64,000 nucleotides of DNA from Bacteroidales bacterium (lineage in GTDB: Bacteria > Bacteroidota > Bacteroidia > Bacteroidales > UBA932). The position numbers and the translations under genes are program-made. Shown in pieces: positions 27,375-34,325 of the stretch (positions within the stretch are counted from its first letter, which is position 1; every line of letters starts with the position of its first letter). The notes under the pieces were generated by a model. That model saw only the letters and a list, made by a program, of their open reading frames with translations, had not been told where the DNA came from and made no database searches. The stretch is from assembly GCA_017627955.1 (NCBI GenBank), contig JAGAFU010000041.1, positions 1 through 64,000 of the forward strand. The letters run 5' to 3'.

Positions 27375-27752
27375 TTATTTTATTTTGTCGGCGGGATTCT
27401 CGTGAACGGTCAGTGCCGATCCTTTTTCCCGCAGCATGTCTTCTATCTTGCTCATCCTGCCCATTGAGGCGAGTTCCACCGTTTTCTGGGCGTGATATAT
27501 CTCAGTGTCCTGGAGGGTCTTGCGGTTGTCCTCAACCCTTGTCAATGTCTTCTCGATCTTGAGGCTCAGCCAAATGCTTACCCAGAAGAGGAAGAAGGTG
27601 TAGATGATGTGGATGAAGTACTTCCCGATGTGCAGCCTCAAGAGGAATTCCCCCCTGATCGCTGCCAGGAAAGCGTTCTTCAGCCACCTGCCGAGGTCCG
27701 CCAGCTTCCATTTCCTATGTTCTTTCTCTCCCAGCATGTTATCTTCCTCCAT
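27375..27752 (-). CDS. ftsL: FtsL-like divisome protein
   Basis: 125 residues: a charged cytoplasmic N-terminus, one membrane helix (about residues 47-64, IIYTFFLFWVSIWL), then a heptad-rich extracytoplasmic coil. This topology, size and position between rsmH and ftsI match FtsL, although sequence similarity in this family is too weak to be proof. The long N-terminal cytoplasmic part fits Bacteroidota FtsL-like proteins. The ATG at 27752 overlaps rsmH by 14 bases; an alternative ATG lies five codons later (27737). Confidence 0.8.
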   Translation of the reverse strand: MEEDNMLGEKEHRKWKLADLGRWLKNAFLAAIRGEFLLRLHIGKYFIHIIYTFFLFWVSIWLSLKIEKTLTRVEDNRKTLQDTEIYHAQKTVELASMGRMSKIEDMLREKGSALTVHENPADKIK

Positions 27753-28689
27753 TGAAGCTTGTTTTCCTCGCTACCCTGAGTTTGGCGCTTCTCGCCCTGG
27801 TGTTGGAGGAAATCTCATCCTCGGACGGGACGACAGGTTTCCTGTTCACCGGCTCCAAAGGCGCTTTCGTCACTCCAAACACGTCCTTGCTCTCTTTCCC
27901 GTCAATACTCCCGCACTTTATGAAGTTCTTCACCATTCTGTCCTCCAGGGAGTGATAAGTGATAACGGCCAGAATGCCGCCCTCTTTCAGAGTGGCTGAG
28001 GCTCCTCCCAGGAATTTCTCCAGGGACCTCATCTCGTGGTTGACCTCGATCCTGAGCGCCTGGTAGACTTTCGCCAGATACTTGTGCTCCGCGAATTTGG
28101 GAAGCGCCGCCGCGATAGCCTTGTCGAGATCTCCTGTGGTCGTTATCCTACCGGTCGACCTTGCCGAGACTATCAGCGAGGACACTTTCCCCGGGTTCTC
28201 GACCTCCCCGTAGAGCCTGAATATCCTCTCAAGGTCCTCTTGGGAATATTCATTCACGACATCCTCGGCTGTCTGACCGCCCTCCCTGTTCATCCTCATG
28301 TCCAGGGGAGCGTCATATCTGAATGAGAACCCTCTTTCAGCTGTGTCGAACTGGTGGGATGACACCCCAAGGTCGGCGAGGATGCCATCCAGACCGCCAG
28401 AGAGCCTTTCTCCAAGGTCCTCACGGTCATGAGCGATCTGGAGGATGTAGTTCCTGATGAAACGGAAATCCCCCCGGACCATCGTCAGTCTGGGATCATC
28501 TATCTTGTTCTCCAATGCGTCAGCGTCACGATCGAAGGCGATGACGTGACCGTCTTCATTTAAGCGTGAAAGGATTCCGGCGGTGTGACCACCGCCTCCG
28601 AATGTGACGTCGGCGTATATTCCTGATGGATTGGTGACAAGGAACGAGAGAGTCTCGTTCAAAAGTACCGGAGTATGGTATTCAGACAT
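27739..28689 (-). CDS. rsmH: 16S rRNA (cytosine-1402-N4)-methyltransferase
   Basis: 316 residues. Starts with YHTPVLLNETL and YADVTFGGGGHTAGIL (SAM-binding, residues 22-37), followed by DGILADLGVSSHQFD and FSFRYDAPLDMRM, all RsmH signatures. It methylates C1402 in the ribosomal P site. It is the second gene of the dcw cluster, 13 bases after mraZ. Confidence 0.97.
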   Translation of the reverse strand: MSEYHTPVLLNETLSFLVTNPSGIYADVTFGGGGHTAGILSRLNEDGHVIAFDRDADALENKIDDPRLTMVRGDFRFIRNYILQIAHDREDLGERLSGGLDGILADLGVSSHQFDTAERGFSFRYDAPLDMRMNREGGQTAEDVVNEYSQEDLERIFRLYGEVENPGKVSSLIVSARSTGRITTTGDLDKAIAAALPKFAEHKYLAKVYQALRIEVNHEMRSLEKFLGGASATLKEGGILAVITYHSLEDRMVKNFIKCGSIDGKESKDVFGVTKAPLEPVNRKPVVPSEDEISSNTRARSAKLRVARKTSFNGGR

Positions 28690-28702
28690 TCTTCCCGCCC
28701 TC

Positions 28703-29155
28703 CTATCTCTCTTGAGATAGCTGGCCGGCGATGTTCAAGAATTCCTCATTCGAGATCGCGCTGGCCTCGTAATTCTCCTTGGCCCAGATCTCTATCTTGT
28801 AATCGTTGCCCGAGAAGACTACCTCTTTCGTTACACCAATGGACTCCAGAAGCTTCTTGGGAATCGACACGCGTCCGAGTTTCGGGTCGGGTTCGACCAC
28901 CGCCCGGTCACGCATGTACTCTCTCCAGAAAGCGGCGTGGGCGCGATTAAAGAAATTCAGTTTCGACTTGACCTGTTCAGACTGGCGCTCCCATTCCTCA
29001 AAGGTGTACATCTCGAGGCAGGAGGTGAAGATGTCCTTCTTCACCACGAACCTCATGTCACCTTCGGGATCCATCAAAGACTTGAACGGCGAGGGAAAGA
29101 CTACCCTTCCCTTGTCGTCTATCTTCGAAGTGTATTCGCCGATGAATGTGATCAT
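28703..29155 (-). CDS. mraZ: MraZ transcriptional regulator of the dcw cluster
   Basis: 150 residues with two SpoVT/AbrB-like half domains. The first begins FIGEYTSKIDDKGRVVFPSP (residues 3-22), and the second contains DPKLGRVSIPKKLLE. MraZ forms a ring that binds short direct repeats in its own promoter and represses the division cluster in characterised bacteria. Four GTGGAA boxes upstream are candidate sites. It is the first gene of the cluster, with a leader of about 29 nt. Confidence 0.95.
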   Translation of the reverse strand: MITFIGEYTSKIDDKGRVVFPSPFKSLMDPEGDMRFVVKKDIFTSCLEMYTFEEWERQSEQVKSKLNFFNRAHAAFWREYMRDRAVVEPDPKLGRVSIPKKLLESIGVTKEVVFSGNDYKIEIWAKENYEASAISNEEFLNIAGQLSQER

Positions 29156-29190
29156 GTCGTTGTGTCAATATTCGCCTTTCACGCTGACCA

Positions 29191-29198
29191 CAAAGATA
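29191..29198 (-). promoter_or_regulatory. Promoter -7 element of the dcw cluster
   Basis: On the minus strand this reads TATCTTTG, a perfect match to the Bacteroidota TAnnTTTG element. Transcription would start near 29184, about 29 nt before the mraZ ATG. No clean TTTG -33 element is seen; that region is instead occupied by the GTGGAA boxes, which suggests competition between polymerase and MraZ. Confidence 0.75.
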
Positions 29199-29207
29199 GG
29201 AATAATT

Positions 29208-29255
29208 TTCCACTTTCTTCCACTAGTTTACATTTTTTTCCACATATTTTTCCAC
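29208..29255 (-). promoter_or_regulatory. Candidate MraZ operator (four GTGGAA boxes)
   Basis: On the minus strand GTGGAA occurs at 29208-29213, 29218-29223, 29238-29243 and 29250-29255. The first three are spaced by 10 and 20 bases, that is one and two helical turns, so they lie on one face of the DNA; the fourth is 12 bases further. Known MraZ sites are GTGG/TGGG-type direct repeats on a 10-base period. The boxes begin 10 bases upstream of the -7 element and would cover the -33 region. Function is inferred. Confidence 0.65.
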
Positions 29256-29260
29256 CGGGC

Positions 29261-29293
29261 AAAAAAAACGGCCACCGGTCAACTCCGATGGCC
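29261..29293 (-). terminator. Rho-independent terminator of the sialidase gene
   Basis: On the minus strand, a 9-pair stem (GGCCATCGG / CCGGTGGCC, one G-T pair) with loop AGTTGA is followed by G and eight T. It lies 27 bases past the sialidase stop and separates that gene from the mraZ promoter, which begins immediately beyond. Confidence 0.9.
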
Positions 29294-29320
29294 TCTTCTG
29301 GATGGCTCGGGATTAAACTA

Positions 29321-30895
29321 TCAGCGTTTGATGTCCGCTATCTTGACCACCTGGTAGACCAGATGCGACTGGCTGCCCTCGTAGATGATACCGACGGTCT
29401 CCTCATCGATCATGGCCATGCAGGAATATCCCCAGCCGCCTTCCTCGTCGAGAAGAAGGGCTCTGTCCCAGGTCTTCCCAAGATCGTCACTCGCCTTGAT
29501 GGTGAACATGTTCCGGGTGACTTTCGAGTCAGGATTGGCGAACAGCAAGGTGCCTCCGGCCTTTAGGAGACTCGCTTGGCAGACCGGCTCGGGGAGAACA
29601 TCGTTTGACTCATGGGCTGTCCACGTCTGTCCAAGATCTTTTGTGACATAGACTTTTCTGGTGCGGTCCTTTGAGCTGTGGTTACGCATATTCAGCATCA
29701 GGACTCCAGGGCTTATTTCCGCGACCTGGTCCTCACAAACATGGTCGGTGGCCATCTTCGAGACCTTCCAAGTAGCTCCGTGATCTTTGCTGTAGATGAT
29801 TCCCGCGGAGGGAATCTTGTCCTTGTCCCATTCCTGGATCGGGACCACCAACGTGCCGTCGGACATCGTTATCCCGCATCCGGGGCCCTGGAACAAGGTG
29901 GCGCTCCCGGGCTGTTTCACCATAGGAGTGATACTCACCGGTTTAGACCATGTCTTCCCCTCGTCGGAGCTTTTTACCACGACCAGCTGGGCCACATCAA
30001 TCGGATCGAAGCCGTCTTTGGAAGAGAAGATGGAATATGATCCTTCCAGACCATGGGCCCAGATGGCGAAAACGTAGATGTCTCCCGTCACGTCGTCGAC
30101 CAGCACGCATGGATCTCCGGTGCCATTCTGGTCTTTCGGAAGCCCTCCATATTCACCCATGTCCATGGCTATCCCCATCTTGCTCCAAGTCTTCCCGCCG
30201 TCGGAACTTTTCTGGAATCCGATGTCGATGTCGGCCTGAAGGTCGAAATAGGTGTTCCAGCGGATGTCGTAGACGGCGATCAGGTCGCCTTTCTTGGTCC
30301 TGGCGAGTCCAGGGATCCGGTAAGTGTCCACTCCGTCATCCCCGTGGTTGCGGAGAGCGACTCCGTAGCGTCTTTCCCCGGCGGGGCCCTTTTCCTCGAA
30401 AGACACTTCTTCTTTGTTGATAGTCAAGGATTTGACGCCGCACGAGAAGGTCTCTGACAAATCGATCTTAGAGGAATTTATGTTGAGGCTGACGTAGAAA
30501 TGATTGTCGCCCTTGACCAGGGGCCGGTCGAAAGGAAGCGTGACCGTACAGGATTTGGGCTTGACTTTGCTCTCAACAAAGGCGGATCTGGGCGCGTACC
30601 AATCCTCCTGTCCGGCTCCCCAATAGTTGTAATGGGATTTCATCACATTGGATTTCGTGCGGGACATCACCGGGGAAATCGTACCGGTGTACACGAGCCT
30701 GACATCCTTGACAGCTTTAATGGGAATCCCTTCCAGGGACACTACAACCTCCCCGGAGGCTTCCCTCGCGCTTTCGCTGGGGATGACTATCTCTGAGATG
30801 ACATTGAACTCCCGGTCCACTATGACCGGTACCCTTGGATTGTACACAGTGACGGTCGCCGCCGCCAGAAGTGTGGAAATAATGCTGATTAACAT
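29321..30895 (-). CDS. Exported exo-alpha-sialidase (GH33)
   Basis: 524 residues. N-terminal hydrophobic export signal (about residues 1-14), then a beta-sandwich domain of the sialidase N-terminal type. The catalytic six-blade propeller contains the RIP motif TYRIPGLA (near residue 193, arginine-triad Arg) and five Asp boxes: SSDGGKTW, SSDEGKTW, SKDHGATW, TKDLGQTW and SDDLGKTW at roughly residues 231, 309, 369, 419 and 470. It releases terminal sialic acid from glycoproteins or glycolipids. No sialic-acid catabolism genes lie beside it. A weak TACATTTA element (30900-30907) sits just upstream, and it ends in a good terminator. Confidence 0.93.
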   Translation of the reverse strand: MLISIISTLLAAATVTVYNPRVPVIVDREFNVISEIVIPSESAREASGEVVVSLEGIPIKAVKDVRLVYTGTISPVMSRTKSNVMKSHYNYWGAGQEDWYAPRSAFVESKVKPKSCTVTLPFDRPLVKGDNHFYVSLNINSSKIDLSETFSCGVKSLTINKEEVSFEEKGPAGERRYGVALRNHGDDGVDTYRIPGLARTKKGDLIAVYDIRWNTYFDLQADIDIGFQKSSDGGKTWSKMGIAMDMGEYGGLPKDQNGTGDPCVLVDDVTGDIYVFAIWAHGLEGSYSIFSSKDGFDPIDVAQLVVVKSSDEGKTWSKPVSITPMVKQPGSATLFQGPGCGITMSDGTLVVPIQEWDKDKIPSAGIIYSKDHGATWKVSKMATDHVCEDQVAEISPGVLMLNMRNHSSKDRTRKVYVTKDLGQTWTAHESNDVLPEPVCQASLLKAGGTLLFANPDSKVTRNMFTIKASDDLGKTWDRALLLDEEGGWGYSCMAMIDEETVGIIYEGSQSHLVYQVVKIADIKR

Positions 30896-30928
30896 GGGTT
30901 AAATGTAGTAAAAAATCAGACGATTTCC

Positions 30929-30936
30929 TATCTTTA
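30929..30936 (+). promoter_or_regulatory. -7 element for the envelope-glycan operon
   Basis: TATCTTTA matches TAnnTTTG at seven of eight positions (final A). It ends 6 bases before the ATG of the small exported protein at 30943, so a transcript starting at the usual distance would have almost no leader. Confidence 0.55.
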
Positions 30937-30942
30937 CATATT

Positions 30943-31179
30943 ATGAGTTCAACTATGCGAAATTCAGCCGTGATCACGCGTACGCTGGTGGCGGGCATGG
31001 CCATCCTGATCTCCATGATCCTGCCGGCCCAGACTTTTGAGAAAGGATTCGAGCAGATGTTCCTTCCCGGTCACAGCCACAATCTTGGCTCAGATTACAT
31101 AAACAAACGTGTCTTCGAGTTTTTTTTGGAAAAACATCCCCCGGAAATGATTAAATTCGCGAATATTTGGCACAAATGA
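30943..31179 (+). CDS. Small exported or membrane-anchored protein, unknown
   Basis: 78 residues. The N-terminus (RTLVAGMAILISMILPA, about residues 13-29) is a signal peptide or signal anchor; a cleavage after PAQ is plausible. The remaining 48 residues are polar and aromatic (EKGFEQMFLPGHSHNLG) with no recognised domain. Its reality is supported by a promoter element directly upstream and by an ATGA overlap with the GT2 gene, which implies translational coupling. It may be a small partner of the downstream glycan-modifying enzymes, or a remnant of a larger gene. Unrecognised. Confidence 0.6.
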   Translation: MSSTMRNSAVITRTLVAGMAILISMILPAQTFEKGFEQMFLPGHSHNLGSDYINKRVFEFFLEKHPPEMIKFANIWHK

Positions 31180-31913
31180 ACAGGACAATCGAATACAACC
31201 TTACGGTTATAGTCCCCATATTCAATGAGGAAGATAACATGAAGAGGCTCGAGGAGCGCCTCTCCGCTTTCCTGCCTGAGTGCTCAAGAAAGGCTTGCGT
31301 CCTGTTCGTGGACGATGGCTCCAAAGACGGTAGTCTCAAGTGGATCAAGGATATATGCTCGCGCCACAAGGACTTCATGTTTATCTCGTTCGATAAGAAC
31401 GCCGGTCTTTCGGCCGCCTTGAAGGCTGGTTTCGACTATGCCGAGTCTGAGCTTGTCGGCTACATCGACGCCGATCTCCAGACAGATCCCGAGGACTTCA
31501 ACCTCCTGCTGGAGGATATTGACGACTTCTCGATGGTGGTCGGGATCCGCTCCGGGAGAAAGGACTCCTGGTTCAAGAATACCCAGTCCAAGATCGCCAA
31601 TGGTTTCCGCAGGATGATGACACATGACGGTGCGTTGGACACTGGATGCCCCCTCAAAGTGCTGCGCACGGACGTGGCGAAGCGTATTCCCATGTTCAAA
31701 GGCATGCACCGGTTCTTTCCCGCGCTTGTGCTCCTCCAGGAAGGAGGGTCCTACAAGCAAGTGCCGGTAAGACATTACCCGAGGATCGCGGGGCAGTCCA
31801 AATACCACCTCTGGAACAGGCTTTGGGGGCCTTTCGCTGATTGTTTCGCCTATCGCTGGATGAAACCGCGATACTGCAACTACAAGGTTACTGAAAACAA
31901 TCTGGAAATCTGA
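31176..31913 (+). CDS. GT2 glycosyltransferase (polyprenyl-phosphate type)
   Basis: 245 residues from the ATG at 31176 (a TTG at 31167 is also in frame). GT-A motifs: VIVPIFNEEDNM (residues 11-22), VDDGSKDGS (near 45), and YIDADLQTDPED with the DxD metal site. It lacks C-terminal membrane helices, like dolichol-phosphate mannosyltransferase catalytic domains. The likely role is to load a sugar onto undecaprenyl phosphate for use by the ArnT/PMT-type enzyme two genes downstream. The stop overlaps the next start by one base. Confidence 0.9.
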   Translation: MNRTIEYNLTVIVPIFNEEDNMKRLEERLSAFLPECSRKACVLFVDDGSKDGSLKWIKDICSRHKDFMFISFDKNAGLSAALKAGFDYAESELVGYIDADLQTDPEDFNLLLEDIDDFSMVVGIRSGRKDSWFKNTQSKIANGFRRMMTHDGALDTGCPLKVLRTDVAKRIPMFKGMHRFFPALVLLQEGGSYKQVPVRHYPRIAGQSKYHLWNRLWGPFADCFAYRWMKPRYCNYKVTENNLEI

Positions 31914-32560
31914 TGAGCGGACTGCCACACTGGATAATTTACACTGTCGGCTTCGCCGCCCAGTTGTTCTTCGCGGGAAGGACGCTTTTCCAGTGGCTGT
32001 ATTCGGAGAAGAAAAAGGAGGTCACATCACCTTCGACGTATTGGGGCCTCAGCGTCATCGGCGCTTTCCTGATGTTCGTCTATGGGGTGATGAGGGACGA
32101 TTTCTCGATTATTCTCGGCCAGCTCATCTCATATTTCGTCTATCTTTGGAACCTTGACGCGAAAGGTGTGTGGAGCAGGCTTTCCAAAGTGTTGAGGGGT
32201 GTCCTGATCTTGACTCCATTCGTAGCTGTAGGCTTGTTGCTCCATGATGCCAGGGCCTTTGTGGCCAATATGTTCCAGAATGAGGACATCCCTCTCTGGC
32301 TCGTCGTTTTCGGATCCGCCGGACAAATCATATTCACCCTCCGTTTCGTGTACCAGTGGTTCTATTCCCACCGTCTGCATGAGAGTGTCCTTCCCAGAGG
32401 CTTCTGGATCATCAGCCTGATAGGGTCAGGCGTGATCGTGGCTTATGGAATATTCCGGAAAGATCCCGTGCTCATCCTGGGACAGTCTTTCGGTTTCGTC
32501 GCTTATGTGAGAAACCTTATGCTGGGGTTTAAAAAAGATAAAGGTCATGCCGAAACTTGA
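31913..32560 (+). CDS. Tandem LAB_N-domain membrane protein
   Basis: 215 residues, six or so membrane helices in two similar halves. Each half carries a QxxFxxRxxxQWxYS block: QLFFAGRTLFQWLYS near residue 17 and QIIFTLRFVYQWFYS near residue 136. This is the lipid-A-disaccharide-synthase N-terminal (LAB_N) domain found as stand-alone membrane proteins beside GT2 and ArnT-like genes. Its biochemical role is unknown; moving or flipping the polyprenyl-linked sugar is one idea. It overlaps the GT39-like gene by 14 bases. Confidence 0.85.
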   Translation: MSGLPHWIIYTVGFAAQLFFAGRTLFQWLYSEKKKEVTSPSTYWGLSVIGAFLMFVYGVMRDDFSIILGQLISYFVYLWNLDAKGVWSRLSKVLRGVLILTPFVAVGLLLHDARAFVANMFQNEDIPLWLVVFGSAGQIIFTLRFVYQWFYSHRLHESVLPRGFWIISLIGSGVIVAYGIFRKDPVLILGQSFGFVAYVRNLMLGFKKDKGHAET

Positions 32561-34313
32561 GATAGATAATTTCCTGACCAGACATCCGCTGGCCGTCACT
32601 TTCTGTTTCATCTTCCTGTGCCTACTGCCGGTGATGATAATGAGGGATTTTACTCCGGACAATGAGTTGAGATACCTCCAGATCGCTGACGAAGCTATCG
32701 AAAACGGCAATGTTTTCGCCTTCACGCTGGACGGTCAGGCCTATGCCGACAAACCTCCGCTCTACCTCTGGATAGTGATGCTCTGCAAGCTTATCCTTGG
32801 GAAGCATTCGATGTTCCTCCTGTCGCTTTTCTCCCTGATCCCGGCTTTCGTGATCATAGCGGTGATGGACAGATGGGCCGGACTCGAGAAGGTCTCGGAT
32901 CGCATCTCCGTGGCTTTCATGATGATGACTTGCGCCTTGTTCCTGGGAGCGTCGGTGTTCCTGCGTATGGACATGCTCATGACGATGTTCATCGTGCTGG
33001 CAATGAATTCATTCTGGCTTCTCTATACCGGGAAAGGCAACCGCCGGAAACAGGAGATCCTTATGCCTCTTTGGATATTCCTGGCTCTTTTCACGAAGGG
33101 TCCCGTTGGCATTTTGATGCCTCCTGTGGCGATAATATGCTTCCTGCTTCTCAAGAGGAAAGGCAAGGAGATAGGGAAATATCTCGGCTGGAAGACATGG
33201 GGGATTATCGCGGGGTTGTGCGTCGTTTGGTTCGGGGGTGTGTATCTTGACGGGGGAAAAGATTATCTCAACAACCTGCTTTTCCACCAGACTGTCGGGA
33301 GGGCTGTCAACTCCTTCCACCACAAGGCTCCCATCTGGTACTATCTCGTCGCGATATGGTACATCGTCGCCCCATACATGTTCCTCCTCGTCGGTGCCTT
33401 GATTGTCTCGCTGATCAACGGCTGGCAAGTACCGCCCCTGGCTCGCCGCGCTTCGCGCCCTATCCGGGAAAATGCTCGCCAGGAGCGGTCTTGCCAGCCG
33501 GACGAAACTTCATGTCATCCTGAGCGAAGCGAAGGATCTGGCGACAAGGAGACATTATTCTGTGTGACAATCGTTTCCACATTTGTGATGCTGTCCCTTT
33601 TCAGCGGGAAGCTCGCCATATACCTGGCCCCGATAATGCCCTTCATGGTCCTTCTTTTCGTGGAAGTCCTTCGGAGGACCGGCTGGAAGAAGTGGATGAC
33701 CTGGTCCTTGGCGGTCCCGGTGGCGTTGGTCGGGATTCTGGCTCTCGCGGCCTTGGGTGTCCTGTTTTTCGGAGATTATATTCCAAAGCTTGCTGAGTTG
33801 ACCGCCCCTTATTCATTCATCGGCTCGTGGACGCTTAAGCTGGCAACGCTTCTGTTGCTCTCTGGAGCGGTGTTCTGCCTTTACTATCTTTTCTCAAAGA
33901 AGAACCCTAGCGTCTCCTTGATGTTCCTCGGGGCTTCCTTGCTGCTGGCTGTGTATTCCGCGTCCTCCGTTCTGCCTCAAGCTAATGACTGGATCGGGTA
34001 CGGGAATCTTTGCAAGACGATTCCAGCTGAAGCCCGTGTGGCGGCCGTCCAGGTACGTCGTCCCCTCCCGATGAAGGTGTATCTTGGTAGGGAACTTGTT
34101 GATTATCAGAAAGATTTTCAAGCTTTTTATGAAGCTGAGGTCGCTGGGATGACGTCTTCTGACAAACCGTTGATCCTTGTCACAAGAACGAAGAAGCTGT
34201 CCTCTGATGAGGCCTTGGCAGCCTTTGTGGAGAATAATCCGCATTGGACTGTGGGGCCATATATCGCGGTGACATACCATCCGCAAGAAAACATTTCGCA
34301 AGAAGAAGAGTAA
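32547..34313 (+). CDS. ArnT/PMT-family membrane glycosyltransferase
   Basis: 588 residues with 10-12 membrane helices. The first periplasmic loop has DFTPDNELRY (near residue 33), the acidic motif of ArnT/PMT enzymes, followed by DKPPLYLW. Such enzymes transfer a sugar from polyprenyl phosphate to lipid A or another envelope acceptor on the outer face. Residues about 292-331 are unlike the family: they are encoded by a palindromic element (33420-33499) and a REP-like copy (33514-33539), giving CHPERSEGSG. The insertion follows a predicted helix and lies in a loop. The stop codon overlaps the promoter of the next gene. Confidence 0.88.
   Translation: MPKLEIDNFLTRHPLAVTFCFIFLCLLPVMIMRDFTPDNELRYLQIADEAIENGNVFAFTLDGQAYADKPPLYLWIVMLCKLILGKHSMFLLSLFSLIPAFVIIAVMDRWAGLEKVSDRISVAFMMMTCALFLGASVFLRMDMLMTMFIVLAMNSFWLLYTGKGNRRKQEILMPLWIFLALFTKGPVGILMPPVAIICFLLLKRKGKEIGKYLGWKTWGIIAGLCVVWFGGVYLDGGKDYLNNLLFHQTVGRAVNSFHHKAPIWYYLVAIWYIVAPYMFLLVGALIVSLINGWQVPPLARRASRPIRENARQERSCQPDETSCHPERSEGSGDKETLFCVTIVSTFVMLSLFSGKLAIYLAPIMPFMVLLFVEVLRRTGWKKWMTWSLAVPVALVGILALAALGVLFFGDYIPKLAELTAPYSFIGSWTLKLATLLLLSGAVFCLYYLFSKKNPSVSLMFLGASLLLAVYSASSVLPQANDWIGYGNLCKTIPAEARVAAVQVRRPLPMKVYLGRELVDYQKDFQAFYEAEVAGMTSSDKPLILVTRTKKLSSDEALAAFVENNPHWTVGPYIAVTYHPQENISQEEE
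33420..33499. repeat. 80-base palindromic element inside the ArnT-like gene
   Basis: Outer arms GGCTGGCAAG (33420-33429) and CTTGCCAGCC (33490-33499) are perfectly complementary, and inner arms ACCGC/GCGGT and CCTGGC/GCCAGG extend the stem. The centre GCTTCGCGCCCTATCCGGG is shared, with few changes, with an element inside lplA (54604-54686). This looks like a small mobile or REPIN-type hairpin inserted in frame. Confidence 0.8.
33514..33539. repeat. REP-like repeat inside the ArnT-like gene
   Basis: A perfect 26-base copy of the family seen in ftsA (begins GTCATCCTGAGCGAAGC, ends GAAGGATCT), here read on the plus strand as CHPERSEGS. It follows the palindromic element by 14 bases. Confidence 0.9.
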
Positions 34314-34318
34314 ATTTG
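34311..34318 (+). promoter_or_regulatory. -7 element for glutamine synthetase III
   Basis: TAAATTTG fits TAnnTTTG and ends 7 bases before the ATG at 34326. Its first three bases are the stop codon of the preceding gene. If used, the transcript would begin at or next to the start codon. No convincing -33 element or sigma-54 site is seen. Confidence 0.5.
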
Positions 34319-34325
34319 ATTAGTT

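Noticed and set aside
29321-30895. Sialidase as part of a polysaccharide utilisation locus
   Set aside because: No SusC/SusD pair, regulator or further glycosidase is adjacent; it has its own terminator and neighbours on both sides are housekeeping genes.
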